A stretch of DNA of 64,000 nt, taken from contig CM067083.1 in NCBI GenBank assembly GCA_034008185.1, positions 115,466,837 to 115,530,836 of the forward strand, read 5' to 3'. Position 1 is the first letter of the stretch. Each line of letters begins with the position of its first letter. The notes below the pieces were generated by a model that did not search any database, was not told the origin of the DNA, and saw only the letters and a program-made list of their open reading frames with translations. Made by a program: the position numbers and the translations under genes. The DNA is from Gorsachius magnificus (lineage: Eukaryota; Chordata; Aves; Pelecaniformes; Ardeidae). Positions 1 to 12,036 of the stretch are shown here, one piece after another.

Positions 1-1043
1 TATAGCGTGGCTTCTTCCTGGGAGGGAGGGAGACTTATTTCTGAATACCAGAGAGCAGAAATAGGCCAGCTCTGAAGGTGAAAAGGTATGAACTTCTATT
101 TGGGGAATACTGCATGACTGGAGCTGCGTGAGAGGGAAACCAGCACTGGGGAGAGCCAGCGCAGCCTCTTCTGCCTCGGCTTGCAATATCTTTGGGACCT
201 CAGGGCCAGATTCTGCCCCCTTTGTTCAGTGCCGAAACCTGACCAGAATATAAGGAAGGCAGAATCTGGCCATTCATTTTGAATTTCATCCCGTTTTTAT
301 GCATTTAACTAGATCCGTGCTAGGCCCCGAATGTTCCTCGGAAAGGAATCTGAGAGCCTTTAGGTGCTGATGTGAAGTGACAGATTGCAACTTGCGATCA
401 GAATATCCAGGACTGCGGTGGAGTTTCACCCTGCATTTGTGGCAGTGGGTGAAATTATGTATTGAATACTTACTGCCTTTCAATTAGCTGTGCTATTATT
501 GACTTGGACCAAAGTAGCCATTTAAGCAAGGGCTGCTAGCCATTTTCACAATTCTGGCTTTTAATCATTGCCAGCTTCTAAATTCCTCCTTCAGAGGCCG
601 AACCTGCTGGAAAGATTTCCAAGGAGCTGACAGAAGTGTTTTATAGAAGCAGCCCCTCTTTTCTCCTGGGGAATTGCAACCCTATCAGTCTTCATTTTAC
701 TTGACATTCCAATTTGCAGCTTCGATGCCACAAGAAACGCCTTGGTTTTCAGTTTAGCGATGAAACTTGTGATATGGCAAGTGTAACAGAAAAATGAAGA
801 CCTGTAAAGGCCTAGTTAAGCTTGCCTTTGCTAATGTACACAGCCAGCCAGACAGGAAGAAAAACCTCTCTTCAGCTGAGATATTTAGATATACACTTAA
901 TGTCAAACATGAAAGCCGTGGAAATGCGGCTGCAGTGTCTGGCCGCGAGTGTGGCGGTGAGCCCCAAACAGTGTGTCCCCAGAGCCCGATGGCCACCCCC
1001 GGCCACCCGCAGCCACAGCCCCAGCGCAGAAGAGGACGGTGTT
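1..1043. other. Non-coding, nothing recognised
   Basis: AT/GC-mixed vertebrate intergenic or intronic sequence. The open frames are short and lack family resemblance or convincing splice-site context. I see no repeat family here. Confidence 0.5.
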
Positions 1044-1160
1044 CACAGAATCACACAGAGTGGCAAGGGTTGGAAGGGACCTCGGGAGATCATCTAGTTC
1101 AACCCCCCTGCTAAAGCAGGTTCTCCTAGAGCATGTTACACAGGACTTTGTCCAGGTTCC
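1044..1160 (-). mobile_element. CR1 LINE 3'-end fragment
   Basis: Reads as the reverse complement of the avian CR1 3' end: cacagaatcac, then ggttggaagggacct, then a catctagttcaacc-like stretch. The octamer tail has decayed (acagaatcacacagag), so this is an old copy. The 5' part of the element is missing, as is usual for CR1. Confidence 0.85.
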
Positions 1161-4100
1161 CCGGCCAGGTTGGCTCATGCCCTTGACCAGGCGGCTGTGG
1201 GCTGCAGGGGCTGGTGCAGCAGCGATGTCTCTGCTCCATGAGCATCCAACACAGCTCAGCCTCTGCAGCGCTTGCCTAATTATCTACCGTCAACACTGTC
1301 CTTGCAGGCCGATTCCCATTTACACACCATGTCATCTTTGCCTACCGAAGTGACTCCCTTGTAGTCTCAGCCAGGACTCACAGGCTTGCCATTGCCCTGA
1401 CATGTTGCCGTGCCCCTGTTAAACGTGCTCTGTGATGGGGCAATGCTGCTCCAATGTCCAGTTGCTCGGTGGACATCTAGGAACAATATATCACAGAGGT
1501 GCTCTGTTACGTTGGACTGATCACCACAGAGGGGGAAAGGAAAGTGTAGAAAAGCCTTATCTATCCCCAGAAAGGGTGTGCTTTGCTGCCCTGTTTTATA
1601 TTCTCTGTCTGTGGGGACAAGTGCCCTGTTCACCAGCTGGAAGAGCTGGGGTTTGCCAGGGTACAGCTGGAGAGACCAAAGCCTTACGCTCATATCAGAG
1701 CACTTCTTCCTCTTCTGTCTAGAGGACCTTCCTCAGACCCAAGCGGCTGTGCTGAGAAAGTTGCGATCAGACAACCATGGTTGCAAATGAATTCATGGCT
1801 GCCTTCCTGGCCTGAGGGATTAATTTTATTTTAAACTCCTCTTCTCTTCAGTCCTCTGAAATTTTTACAGGAAATGACATCTAAACTAAAAAGGAGATAA
1901 GTTTAATTGTGGGGGAAAATGAGCTCCTATAGGCAAGATTTCCCCAAGAAGCCCAAGAGTTGGCCATCTGGGGGCTTTCCTCTACATCACTCGGCACAGG
2001 GATGGTTTGTTACCTTGGGTGAGAAGGGGCAGGATTTTATTTGATCCACAAACCCCTCATCTCCCCTGCAATAGCCCTGGGCTGCTGTAAGCCAGCTGGA
2101 AGGCAGGGACATCCTACTGTGCTTCTGTATTCTTTTCTTGCCAGCCACTGGCAAATCAAAGCCCCATGAGGGCTGGCTTTCTAGTCAAAGAGGTGGTGGC
2201 CAGGAGGCAGTTGTGCCATGAATGCAGATTTATCTTTCGCCTTTCACTCATGTAACAGGCAGAACTTGATGCATGGAAACATCCCCTTTCCTCCATCTCT
2301 TGAATCCTTTATTTCAAGCCTGCAGAAGGCCTTTTAGGGATTCCCTGCTTTCAGCAGTGGGCCTTTGGGACTGTGTATAGGGATACAACAATCTTCTCTT
2401 GGCACTGGCTTTGCTCTTTGTTCCAAGGCGGGAACAGCATGAGTGCAGCTGGCCCTTGCAGAAATGACCAGCAGAGGTGCTTTTCCCAGCAGGCAAAGGG
2501 AGCTGTAACGCTACTCCGACTGATAAGTTCTGTGTTGGATGAGGGAAAGTGTTGTAATGCTGTAGCTCTCCCTAACCCTGCCATTCCACTCACATCTACC
2601 AAGCCTTTAAGTGGCAGAGATACCTGCTACCCAGTTGTGACCTTCATTTCTCCAGACCGTCCTTATTTACTGCTATGCAGAAGACACAGCAGGAGTAGCC
2701 TTAGCAATTAAATGCCCAATGAGCCAAGAGTGGGCAGTCATAAAGACACCTGTGCTGGGGACCTTGTCCCAAAGGTACACCTTGCATTTTCCGTGCTCTT
2801 TACCTTCAGTCTGATGTTTCCCCCAAAGTATGGCTTGAAGCAATGAATCATTAAAACTGGGATAACACTTCAGTTTGCTTTTCTCTCTGCTTCCACACGC
2901 TGAAGGAAGAAGCTGTGTTGTGAGGTGGGGCCCCAGGGCTGAAGCTGGTAGCCAGGAACTAGCTCTTGGCCTGTGCCAGTCATTGCTTTCTTTGCTTCCC
3001 TTATCAAAGGCTGGCGGTGCCGTGGCTGGCACAGCGAGGAGGCTGCATGAAGAGGCAGCGTGCCTGTTAAAACACTTCAGACTCTTTGACACGGCTGATG
3101 ATTTATGTGCGTGTGCTCAGGTGCTAAATGACCTTCCTCTGGCATTTGAAGTTTGGTGAATGAACCATCTCTCACAGGCTTTGCGCTGAGAGCAATGATG
3201 AAACCCGGTCAGGCTTCTCTGGCATTAAGGTGACATGAAAGCAGCCTTTCCCCCTCTGACAGCAACCCTAAACCATGTCTTTTCCTTCATGCCTGCTCCT
3301 GAAAGCCCACAGAGCTGATTTTCAGTGCTTTTGTTGCCTGCTGAGCCGTCAGCCCCACTGTGGTCTCAGCCCCGGCATTTCTAAGTTGGAGGTGAAACCA
3401 CCCAGGTCAGCATTAGCCTCCAAGGAGGAGCACTCGTTTGAGGCAGTGGGACAGAGCTGAGTCTCTTAGCACTAAAACCAAGAGGAAGGTGTCCTCTGAC
3501 AAGACGGTGCTGTCAGCCATGGCAAAGCTCACATCTTCCCTAAGAAGGGGGGAAATTACGGCTTCATTTTCAAGGCAACATCTAGGTTTATGGATTCAGG
3601 GCTGAATCTCCATCTTTGGGTGGCCACACAGTCACTAAGTTGGATGCTATCTGTATGTACACCGGTAAGGGATGAATTTGCCTGCTGCTGTGGTGGACTC
3701 AGCAGGCAGATAGGTCTATCTTTCTGGGAGGAGGCAGCATTGTTGCATGGTCACAATTCCATGGGATTCTCCCCATCTCTAGGTTCCCTGCAGGTTTTAG
3801 AGGGGTGTTGGCTGTCCTAGCCCACCGACTCTCTGCCGTCTGGATCTGCTGAGGCAGCCTCCCCCCAGCCAAAGCACTTTTCTCCTATTGCATGCAGTCA
3901 ATATGCCGCTCAAGTGGGCCACCAGATGCCTTACACAGCTCTGTGAGCTGCTGGATTTACACTGGTTTATTTGTGCTTACGTGAGCCCTGTCTGTACGTG
4001 CAGGTAACACACAATGAGAGCTTTGCCAAGTGCTTGTCCCAAGGGTGGAGGCTGCTTGGTGCGGCGATGAGGGAAGGCAACTTCCCAATGCAAGTTACAG

Positions 4101-5055
4101 TCGGCTGCAGGTCGCTGTGTGCTGCCTGGTTTGGAGATTGGGCTGTTGCCACCCAATTAGTGCTACCAACACCCCAGCTGAGCTCTCAGGAGACTCTGAG
4201 TGGATGTGCCAAGGAAGGACCGGCCTGAAAGAGATGCATGTACTCTCATTCCTCAGATCAATTGCCTTTCATTCAGCACAGATGCAGAAAACTGCACGAT
4301 CTCTCTGCAAACAGAAATTGCCAGTCTTGTACACTGGCAAAACACATCCCTTAGCGACTTTGCACTCATACAGAACAGTTTGAGTTCAGCCAAAATTGAC
4401 TTTCCTACTTCTGTGGGTCAGATGGCTACAAGTACATTAGATTAGTCCCCCTGTTGCCATGGGAATGCTGTAAAAGAGAGCTTTGGTGTGGAAGATGGCT
4501 AGTGCTTGCTCCTGACATGGCCAAAGCCAGTCGCTTGCCCTTAGGAGCCCAGGGAAGCCCTGTACCATAGGACAGCCTCTCAGGCAGAATTTAGCATCAC
4601 AAAGTCTCTTCCTGCCTCAATTAACAAGTTGCATAATGCTTCATTGGGCAAAGAATACCTGAATTGTGAGTTTGCGCAGAAAAAAAGCAAGTAGGTGGGT
4701 TAAAAAAATGAAACTTCTATAATTAGCTTCAATATCTATGTCATGTTATAGTTTGACAATTGTTCAAATGGCAATTTGAACACATGTGCCTAATCTCACT
4801 GTGCTTTTTTCAGTCTCTCCTGCTTGGTTATGCATAACAGTACGTAATGGGCAGGTCCATGTTGCACAGGAGATGCTTGGGGACGTGCCCATGAGGATGT
4901 GCCAGTGTCAGAGGGCTCGATGACAGGCATCGCATGTGCCATGGGCTTCTTGGAGCATGTTCAGCGCCAGGCTGAGGTTGCAAAAGGAGCCTGGAGTTCA
5001 GTCACACTCCGAGCACCTGCCTGTTCAGTCCTCAGCAGGGATGGTCTTTGACTTT
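1161..5055. other. Non-coding, nothing recognised
   Basis: About 3.9 kb with many short chance ORFs on both strands, none above 140 codons, and no domain, signal or repeat that I can name. It may be intron or intergenic sequence. Confidence 0.45.
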
Positions 5056-5168
5056 AGAATCATAGAATCAGAGAATCGTTTAGGTTGGAAAAGACCTTTA
5101 AGATCATCAAGTCCAACCGTTAACCTAACCCTGCCATCCCACCACTAAACCCTGGCCCTAAGCACCTG
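5056..5168 (-). mobile_element. CR1 LINE 3'-end fragment
   Basis: agaatcatagaatcagag followed by ttaggttggaaaagacc and the usual catcaagtccaacc and ccctaagcacct blocks, all reverse-complement CR1. It is closer to the full-length CR1 at 46.4-50.8 kb than the fragment at 1.04 kb is, so it is a younger subfamily. Confidence 0.92.
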
Positions 5169-6175
5169 GTTTAGACTTTCTTCCTCCTGAGCCACACGGT
5201 TGTGCCTTTCTCCAGATGCTGGGTGTACTTGGACAGGAAATCCAGTCTGAGGGGAAAAAACACCCAACCACAGGAAGCTTCTTTTCTCTGCCCTTCCAAC
5301 TGCTGCTATTTTTTAATGCATATCTATATCCCAACATCACAGCTTAACCTTTAATGCTTTTGAAGTTTAGAAGTGGTCCGATAACATTTGCATTTCAATT
5401 TTGTTTGCTTTCCTGGCTAAGACTTGCAAGCACGGCTGCCGCGTTTGCACAAGAGAGGTTTCACTCATGGCATGTCTAGCCAGGAACACGCACAGCAGTG
5501 CCAGGGGACTCAACAGGAAAGCCCAGTTGTGTGAGGCTGCCAGCCTTCATTTACAAAAAGAGGGTTCAGACTGATGTCCAGTTCTCTTATGCTTTTCCAA
5601 GCCATAATTCTAAATATTCTGACAATTATCCATCACTAGACAAATAATCTTGCCGGCACAGTAAGCCAATTAGGTTGGTTATGTTGCTTTTCTGTGAATA
5701 ATCCTCATTTTCATGTGTGTTCAGGACATTTAAATTCTCACCCTGCTTTGAAGCACCCTGAAGCTCATACAGACACATCAACAACTTGTGTGTCAAGGAT
5801 GAGAGTCGTGATTATCTGCTATTGAAGTTGTCCAAAAGACTCTGCTTTGAACATCAGCTCTCCTTTGAACGGCAGATTGTGTTTAGACCTTATCATTAAC
5901 TCTCCCCAGTCTTTAAAAAGTCTCTAAAATCAGCTCGCTTCTGTTTGTTGAGCTCTCTCTCAACTGCCAGCTCTCTGCTTCCTCTGTCCACAGCAAGCTC
6001 CCGGCTGGCAGCTGCCACCCAGAGACCTCCCCACCATCCTCTCACCATGCCAGGAGCTTAGAGGTGGTCAACAGCACCATCACCACCTTCCCAGGTGCTC
6101 ACGTCTGGGGACTTCTCTGTGACTGAGATGCTGCCAGGAAAGCAATGTGGAGCACGGCAGCGGGGAGACATCTAG
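5169..6175. other. Non-coding, nothing recognised
   Basis: Stretch between a CR1 fragment and the left arm of the inverted repeat. No coding or repeat signal seen. Confidence 0.4.
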
Positions 6176-6368
6176 AACAGAGACAGAGGATGAAACCACC
6201 TGGGCAAGCTTGGGTGAGGGAGAGGGCAGGAGCTCTGTGAAAGCCAGAGCAGAAGGCACCAAGAGCTCCTGCGGCCATCAGCTGCCGCTTTGCCCACTCC
6301 TCCTCTCTGCAGGCTTATGCCTTCCTGTCTGCGGTCGCACCTGAGCTGGGAGAGATCATGGAAGAGTG
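6176..6368 (+). repeat. Left arm of a 193-bp inverted repeat
   Basis: From acagagacagaggatg to gatcatggaagagtgaa this segment reappears as its reverse complement at 11311-11503. I could find one substitution between the arms (T at about 6312 against C). The sequence is not CR1 or LTR. A ctctgcag followed by an open frame in the middle could be a splice acceptor, but I do not recognise an exon. Confidence 0.88.
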
Positions 6369-8080
6369 AATGTGGTCAGTGTTTTGTGTGTGCATGCTGG
6401 GAGAAGTAGGGGAAAATGCTCAAGACCTTCTGCAAAGCCTGTTGACTTTGGGCTCTCCAGTCAGAGATAGGGAGAGGTCTCTCTGCTGGCTGCAGTGCTC
6501 CAGGGGCTGCCCCTGCGTCTGCCCTGAGACTGCGCAGACTGCTTTAGGAAGGTGCTGGGGCCAGAACGAGCTTCTCATTTCAGTTTTCACAGCCCTGTGA
6601 AATGACTCACCCTCCCTGGGAGTTGTTCCTGAGGGCAGGAGTGGGAGTGAGGTGTCAGAAACTGAACTAAAACAAAAAGTTAGGTTCAGGCCTAAGAAAA
6701 TTTGCTGCTGCTGCTGTGGGTGGATAATGACACAGCCTCCGCAGACACAAGGCAGAGCAGCACAAAACCCAGGCAGCAGGATGAATACAGGCGAGAACTA
6801 TTTAAAACTGAAAGGCTGTGCTTTGGATTTTTATGTGAAAGACCTAATTATGGGGACTTAAAATCCTGTCAGAGCAGCTACTTCAGATGATTGAGTGCTG
6901 GTTGCTCACAGCATGGAGCAACATTCCCAGGTTGTTTCAGACAAAGTATTTAAGGACCTGCTTCTTTATCCCTTTTCACACAGCCAAACCTTTCTTATGC
7001 CAACGGAGATCAAGGCTAGCACGCTAGAAATAACTGCTTTGCAGAAGCCGATCACTTGACTTGGTTGAAAGGTTTTGGTCTGAGTCTTTTGCTGTTGCAT
7101 GGGACAGGGCAACGCAGGACAAAGACAACGCTCACACCAGGGTGCAGCTCAGTGGGATGCAACTCCAGCAAGAAGATGGAAGTTATATCTGCTGCCTTTT
7201 AGGGTGGATTTGATTCAAGCTTTTAAACTCACTTCAGCAATAGCAGGACTGTGTTGCAGGTATTAGTAGGCTCTTACCCTGGCAGATTTCAAGCTCTTGG
7301 AGGTTATTAGGACAGAAATTCAATAAATACTGCTCTGTGTCATGCTTCGGCTATGCCAGAATAGGACACTGTTGGAAGTAGCTATGTGCTGCAGAAAAAT
7401 ACCAGTGTTGCTAAGAACAGTTGTGGCCTTGTTTCAAATGGTTACTTCCATTATAAAACCGAGATTTGCCTACATGGTGCAGTAATCTCCTTGGTTTAAA
7501 GAACTTCTTTTTTTCACTCACTTATCCCACAACAAAATACTCTCCCCCCCAAAAAGAACAGGCAAGAAACCTTCCTGTAAGTCACCGAGCCAGCTCCCTC
7601 ATGGCGTGTGCTCCCTTTCCCATACTGTCAGATGGGAATACCCAGATACAGGGTTTAGGTATGGCCACGCATGAGCTTTGCTTTTAGCAGAGGGGAGGAT
7701 CACACACACATCCAGTGCAGACCGCTGTGCTTTCCCCTCCCGGTCCCTCTCGGCAGTCCGGCACTACCGCCGTCTGCTCAGGACGCTGTGCTCGGTGTAG
7801 GCTCAGCTATGGATCTAGACAGGCACAGCCCCAGTAGTGCAGCTCCCTGTGAATGGGGTTAAGCACAATTAATACTGACATGGGATTAAGCATATCTGGT
7901 CTGTCTGAAATCTCTTCTTTATGTCAAGGGGTCTATGCCCGTACAGGTACACAATAACCTACCCACATTTCTCTTGCTGCAAAGATAATTTTGGTTTAGC
8001 TTTCTCCCACTTTACCTGGGGAATAAGTCAGTATTGCCTTTTTTACATAATGGAGAGCTCCAATTTTTAACCCCTTAAGC
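6369..8080. other. Non-coding, nothing recognised
   Basis: Lies between the arms of the inverted repeat. It contains a short CTG-rich run (tgctgctgctgtgg near 6705) and no recognisable gene. Confidence 0.4.
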
Positions 8081-8450
8081 TTCCCCTTTATTAGACAAAA
8101 CAAACCCCGATTCTTCAGCCTTTGACTGTAGGTCATAGCTTTGAATTTTTTCATCATTCTGGCTGCTGTGCTTTAGTCTCCCCAGTTTATCTATGTTCTT
8201 TCTAATTGAGCCACAGTGGTCTAGCTGAGGCTTTTCCAGCATGAGCCAGAACAGAATACTTATCTCCTCTCTCACAAAGAGCCTCACGTTGTTGATGCAT
8301 CTTTATTTTCTGATCCATTATAACTTCAGGCCCTCTTTTGCTGTACTGCAGCCAACCTGCATGTTCCTCATTTGCCACTGTGCCTCTGGTTCATCCTTCT
8401 CAAGTTTAGTATTTTGCATGTGTATGTACTGAATCCAATCTTCCAGGATT
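8081..8450 (-). mobile_element. Possible ancient CR1/L3-like remnant
   Basis: Blocks such as tttctaattgagccacagtg, ccagaacagaatacttatc and the nearby lattice of T-rich text resemble, on the minus strand, the reverse-transcriptase end and 3' UTR of very old CR1/L3 elements. Divergence is high, so this rests on pattern resemblance only. Confidence 0.35.
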
Positions 8451-8827
8451 TCATAGAATCATAGAATGTTTTGGGTTGGAAGGGACCCCTAGAGGTCATC
8501 TAGTCCAACCTCCCTGCAGTGAACAGGGACACCGTTAATCAGATCAGGTTGCTCAGACCCCCGTCCAACCTGCCCTTGAATGCTTCCAGGGATGGGGCCT
8601 CCACTAGCTCTCTGGGTAACATGTTCCAGTGTTTCACCACCCTCATTGTAAAGAATTTCTTCCTTATATCCAGTCTAAACCTACCCTGGTTTAGTTTAAA
8701 ACCATTACCCCTTGTCCTGTCACAGCTGGCCCTACTAAAAAGATTGTCCCCATCTTTCCTATAGGCCCCCTTTAGGTACTGAAAGGCCGTAATCAGGTCT
8801 CCCCGCAGCCTTCTTTTCTCCAGGTTA
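8451..8827 (-). mobile_element. CR1 LINE fragment (ORF2 C-terminus and 3' UTR)
   Basis: Starts with tcatagaatcatagaatg and reads as CR1 on the minus strand into the last about 100 codons of ORF2. The minus-strand frame at 8539-8847 gives the familiar [21 protein letters not shown] and LPRELVE blocks. 5'-truncated inside ORF2. Confidence 0.95.
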
Positions 8828-10044
8828 ATTTCTGAATTTTTTTCCAAGCTTTTTCATCTCTGAACCTACCTACTGGGATGTTCTTGTTGACAGCAAATTT
8901 TTAAAGTGTACCATCTTGTTCATTGTCCAAACCATTCGTAGAAATATGGAGTGATACTGGATCTAAAGCAGAGTGTCATGGTACACATTTTAAATGTCTT
9001 CTAAGTTTGGTGTACCAGCTGATCGGAAAAGACCTTTGAGGACAGTTACATGACATACCCCATTCTATAAATGAAAAAAAAAATATCTTTGTAGAAGTAT
9101 ACTTTGTCTATGGTACTGATGAGGGCTCCCAGATTTTCCTGTTCAGTGGCCAGCATTAGTGGCAATCACAGAAACCATAGAACTAGCTGACTGGATAGTG
9201 TTTGCCATGAGGAGGTTTCCTTGTGTGAGTCTGAAATACCTCTCACAGTGTATATGGCACCCTCTGGAAAAGCCTGGCTGACATTTTTTTTGGCCTCAGC
9301 CAAGCCAATTTTCAAATGACAAAACTTAGCAGGTGCATGGAAAGACCAGGAAAAAGGATGAGACTTCCCCAAAAAAGGAGTGATTTTTTTTTTAAAGTGA
9401 CCTGAACTCACAAGCCAATGTGTAACCTTGCAAATGCTCAGAAAGGGTATTTGTTGTTTGCACATAAGCTATTGGAAACCCTTCATTAATTAAACTGGGG
9501 GACAACGGAAGAAGATTACTGTATGTTAGCTGTGCTGTTGTGTTGATGGGTGGAGGTTGGGTAGCTGAGAAGAAAGCTGCCTCTAATGTCTGTGCATTGG
9601 ATGAAGTAAAAATTATTGCTGGTAAACGCAGACTGAGCCTGAGAACTGAGAGCAAGCGAACACGCTCAGTGTGGAGAACTGCCTGGGGAGTGGGGTGGGG
9701 TGGGCAGAGCAGAGGGATTAAGCCTGGAGCATCACTTATGGCTGTCAGGGGTCATACTGCCTGTTCCTCTTGTGGCAGGCGGTCTGTGACTCTTGCCAGA
9801 GCCTCCGAGGGGGTTTCTGCGACTCCTTCCCTTTGTGGGTACGGTGAATTGCTTATCACGGCTCGGTGGAGGAGCACTTGTGCAAGAGTCACGCTTCAGT
9901 TTTGTTCTGGCCACCATTTTATGGCAGGGAACTGCCATTTTATTACACGTTTTAAAATGTACATTAGTAACTCAAGGGCTTGCCGCTGCTCATGTGCTCC
10001 AAGCAGCTAATTTGTTGCAATTTCTTATGGTAGATAAGAATACT
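8828..10044. other. Non-coding, nothing recognised
   Basis: Includes short A and T runs (near 9068 and 9382). A 156-codon frame at 9540-10010 has no recognisable domain and biased composition. I do not call it a gene. Confidence 0.4.
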
Positions 10045-10088
10045 TATATATATATATATATATATATAGTATATGTGTATATATATAA
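10045..10088. repeat. (TA)n microsatellite
   Basis: About 12 uninterrupted TA units from 10045, then an interrupted gtatatgtgtatatata tail. Confidence 0.95.
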
Positions 10089-11310
10089 TTGTATACTGCT
10101 GATTCTGCTGTCTGTTGACTTTTATACCAGGCTCAGCTGCTCTGTTTTGAGCATCTTCTAGCAGTGAATTAAGTGTTACAACAAATTCTCACCGGCTCTG
10201 AACACAGAGACGTTTATGATGCTACCTGAAATGGCAGAAATCTGCTGAGCAGCATTTCTAAACAAACCCCAAAGTACTCAGTTTGAGTGGGGAAGTCTTG
10301 CGCGTGCCTCCCGCAATAAACAGCCTTTGGACTGGTGTGCTGAAAGCAAACAGACAATAACAATAAATCAGGAAATTACAGGAAAAGAAATAGTAACTTC
10401 CAGTAAAAAATAGGACAGATTTGAAGAGTATGGTTCAGTAAAGTCCGTTAAAAATTTCAAAAGTGAAAATTCTCACTCAGGGTGGTAATTTACCCTTTCT
10501 GCTCAGGATCTTCAGGCTCTTTCAAATGCTGATATGGTTCTGAAATAGTTCTCTATCTCAATTTGATGGTAATAAGAAATAAAGTCTGTGGGTAACTAGC
10601 CTGAAGTCAGTGGTGCTCTGTGTAGGAACTGAAAGCTTTCTGCTTTTGAAAGGGATCTAAGACATCGCATTTAAGGCCTTAAATCCAGGCAGGTTAGATG
10701 GATTCAGATGAGGGAGGGTCTGATGAAATGTACTCTAGGACACCTAAGGGCAAGCAAGATGAATTTCTAAACTATTAGGTTTTATTTTACAGAGCTCCTG
10801 GAGCACACGGACAACCTTCGCAGCTTGGGAAAGGACGGAGGTAGCATCCATCTTTAAAAGCAGGGAAGGAAGAGGCCCTGTGGATTTGAGGCCAGGAAGT
10901 CGCTACCTCAGGTCCTGGAAAGCTCCATCACAGCCCCACCAACACCAGGGCTCTGTACTTGCTCTCCCGCCCGACCCTCACCTACCCCCTCACCCTAGCC
11001 AGAACATGGGCCCAAAACAGACACCCACCACCCAGGGGTCCCATACAGGAGTGGCCAGGGCTGAAAGCTGTTGGTGGCCCTCGCCTTCCCCTGGCAGCCC
11101 TTTCACAGCCCTGCAGGATCAACCTGCTCTAGCTGCTCCATTTATTTCAGCAGAACCACTCTGGCCTAGGGCCAACAGTGGGTGAACTGCCTGAGATTAC
11201 AGAAAATCCAGGCCTCCTGTTACCGGGGCTTCAGCAGTGTGTAGGTTCAGAGTGCTCAGCTTGTTTAGACTGGGAAATGAGTCTGGGCTCAGGTAAGGGC
11301 TTGTTCACTC
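10089..11310. other. Non-coding, nothing recognised
   Basis: Ends at the right arm of the inverted repeat. A Pro-rich 101-codon frame at 10880-11185 is compositional and has no family resemblance. Confidence 0.4.
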
Positions 11311-11503
11311 TTCCATGATCTCTCCCAGCTCAGGTGCGACCGCAGACAGGAAGGCATAAGCCTGCGGAGAGGAGGAGTGGGCAAAGCGGCAGCTGATGGC
11401 CGCAGGAGCTCTTGGTGCCTTCTGCTCTGGCTTTCACAGAGCTCCTGCCCTCTCCCTCACCCAAGCTTGCCCAGGTGGTTTCATCCTCTGTCTCTGTCCT
11501 AGC
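11311..11503 (-). repeat. Right arm of the 193-bp inverted repeat
   Basis: Reverse-complement copy of 6176-6368. It ends exactly where a truncated ERVL LTR begins, at the shared gacag/aggacag boundary. The arm therefore replaces the rest of the LTR here, which is typical of a copied or inverted filler at a rearrangement junction. Confidence 0.88.
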
Positions 11504-11700
11504 TGTGCTGTACTCCCAGCTTGTTATGCACCTGGCTGAGCAGAAGCAGCTCAAAAAGTCCTTGAGCAGTCTGAGCACTACTTGGCAACAACTAAAAACA
11601 TCAGCGTGTTATCAACATTCTTCTGGTACTAAATCCAAAGCACAGCACTATGCTAGCTTCTGTGAAGAAAATTAACTCTATCCCAGCCGAAACCAGGACA
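11504..11700 (-). mobile_element. Truncated ERVL LTR (first ~197 bp)
   Basis: On the minus strand it starts at 11700 with tgtcctggtttcggctggg, the same first bases as the LTR at 19333. It runs through gttgttgccaagtagtgctc to aagctgggag and stops where the inverted-repeat arm begins. The five bases outside its 5' end are ccatt on the plus strand (aatgg in LTR orientation). These match the target duplication found beside the LTRs at 26237 and 32600. Confidence 0.93.
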
Positions 11701-12036
11701 CCATTGCCCAAAGCTCGGGCAACTGTCGCCTCCCTCGGTCCAGCTCAGCTCGGGGAGGGTCCCTGCGTCCCATTGTCCCTGCGTCACAAACGTTGCCATA
11801 GCGGAGTGCTGGGGACGCCAACGACGGTGAAAGGGTGACAGCCCCCGTCACGCCTGCATCACAAACACGGGTGGAATTTATATGCGGGGCTGAGCCAGGC
11901 CGGGCGGCACTTTGCCTGCGACCTGGCGGGTGAAGAGAGCGGCTCTTGAGCTGGGAGGGAAGAGCACGGGGGCTGCGAGCTGGTTCTGGCTGCTCTTCCT
12001 CAAGCTCTCCTTGGCTCTCTCTTGCGCGTTACTGGC
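11701..12036 (+). promoter_or_regulatory. SPATA31-like copy A promoter and 5' UTR
   Basis: A TATA-like tttatat at 11877-11883 lies about 155 bp before the first ATG. Upstream are CRE-like gcgtcac (11781-11787) and cgtcacg (11846-11852), and an X-box-like cgttgccatagcgg (11791-11804), the half site recognised by RFX factors. The same block is present inverted upstream of copy D. X-box and CRE sites are known from spermatid-expressed genes (RFX2, CREM). Their use here is inference. Confidence 0.6.

Noticed and set aside
1367..1693. Overlapping frames on both strands near 1.4-1.8 kb as a possible host exon
   Set aside because: No recognisable family, no convincing acceptor and donor pair, and no neighbouring exons.
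9540..10010. 156-codon plus-strand frame
   Set aside because: No domain, no splice context, and Arg/Ser/Cys-biased composition of the kind seen in chance frames.
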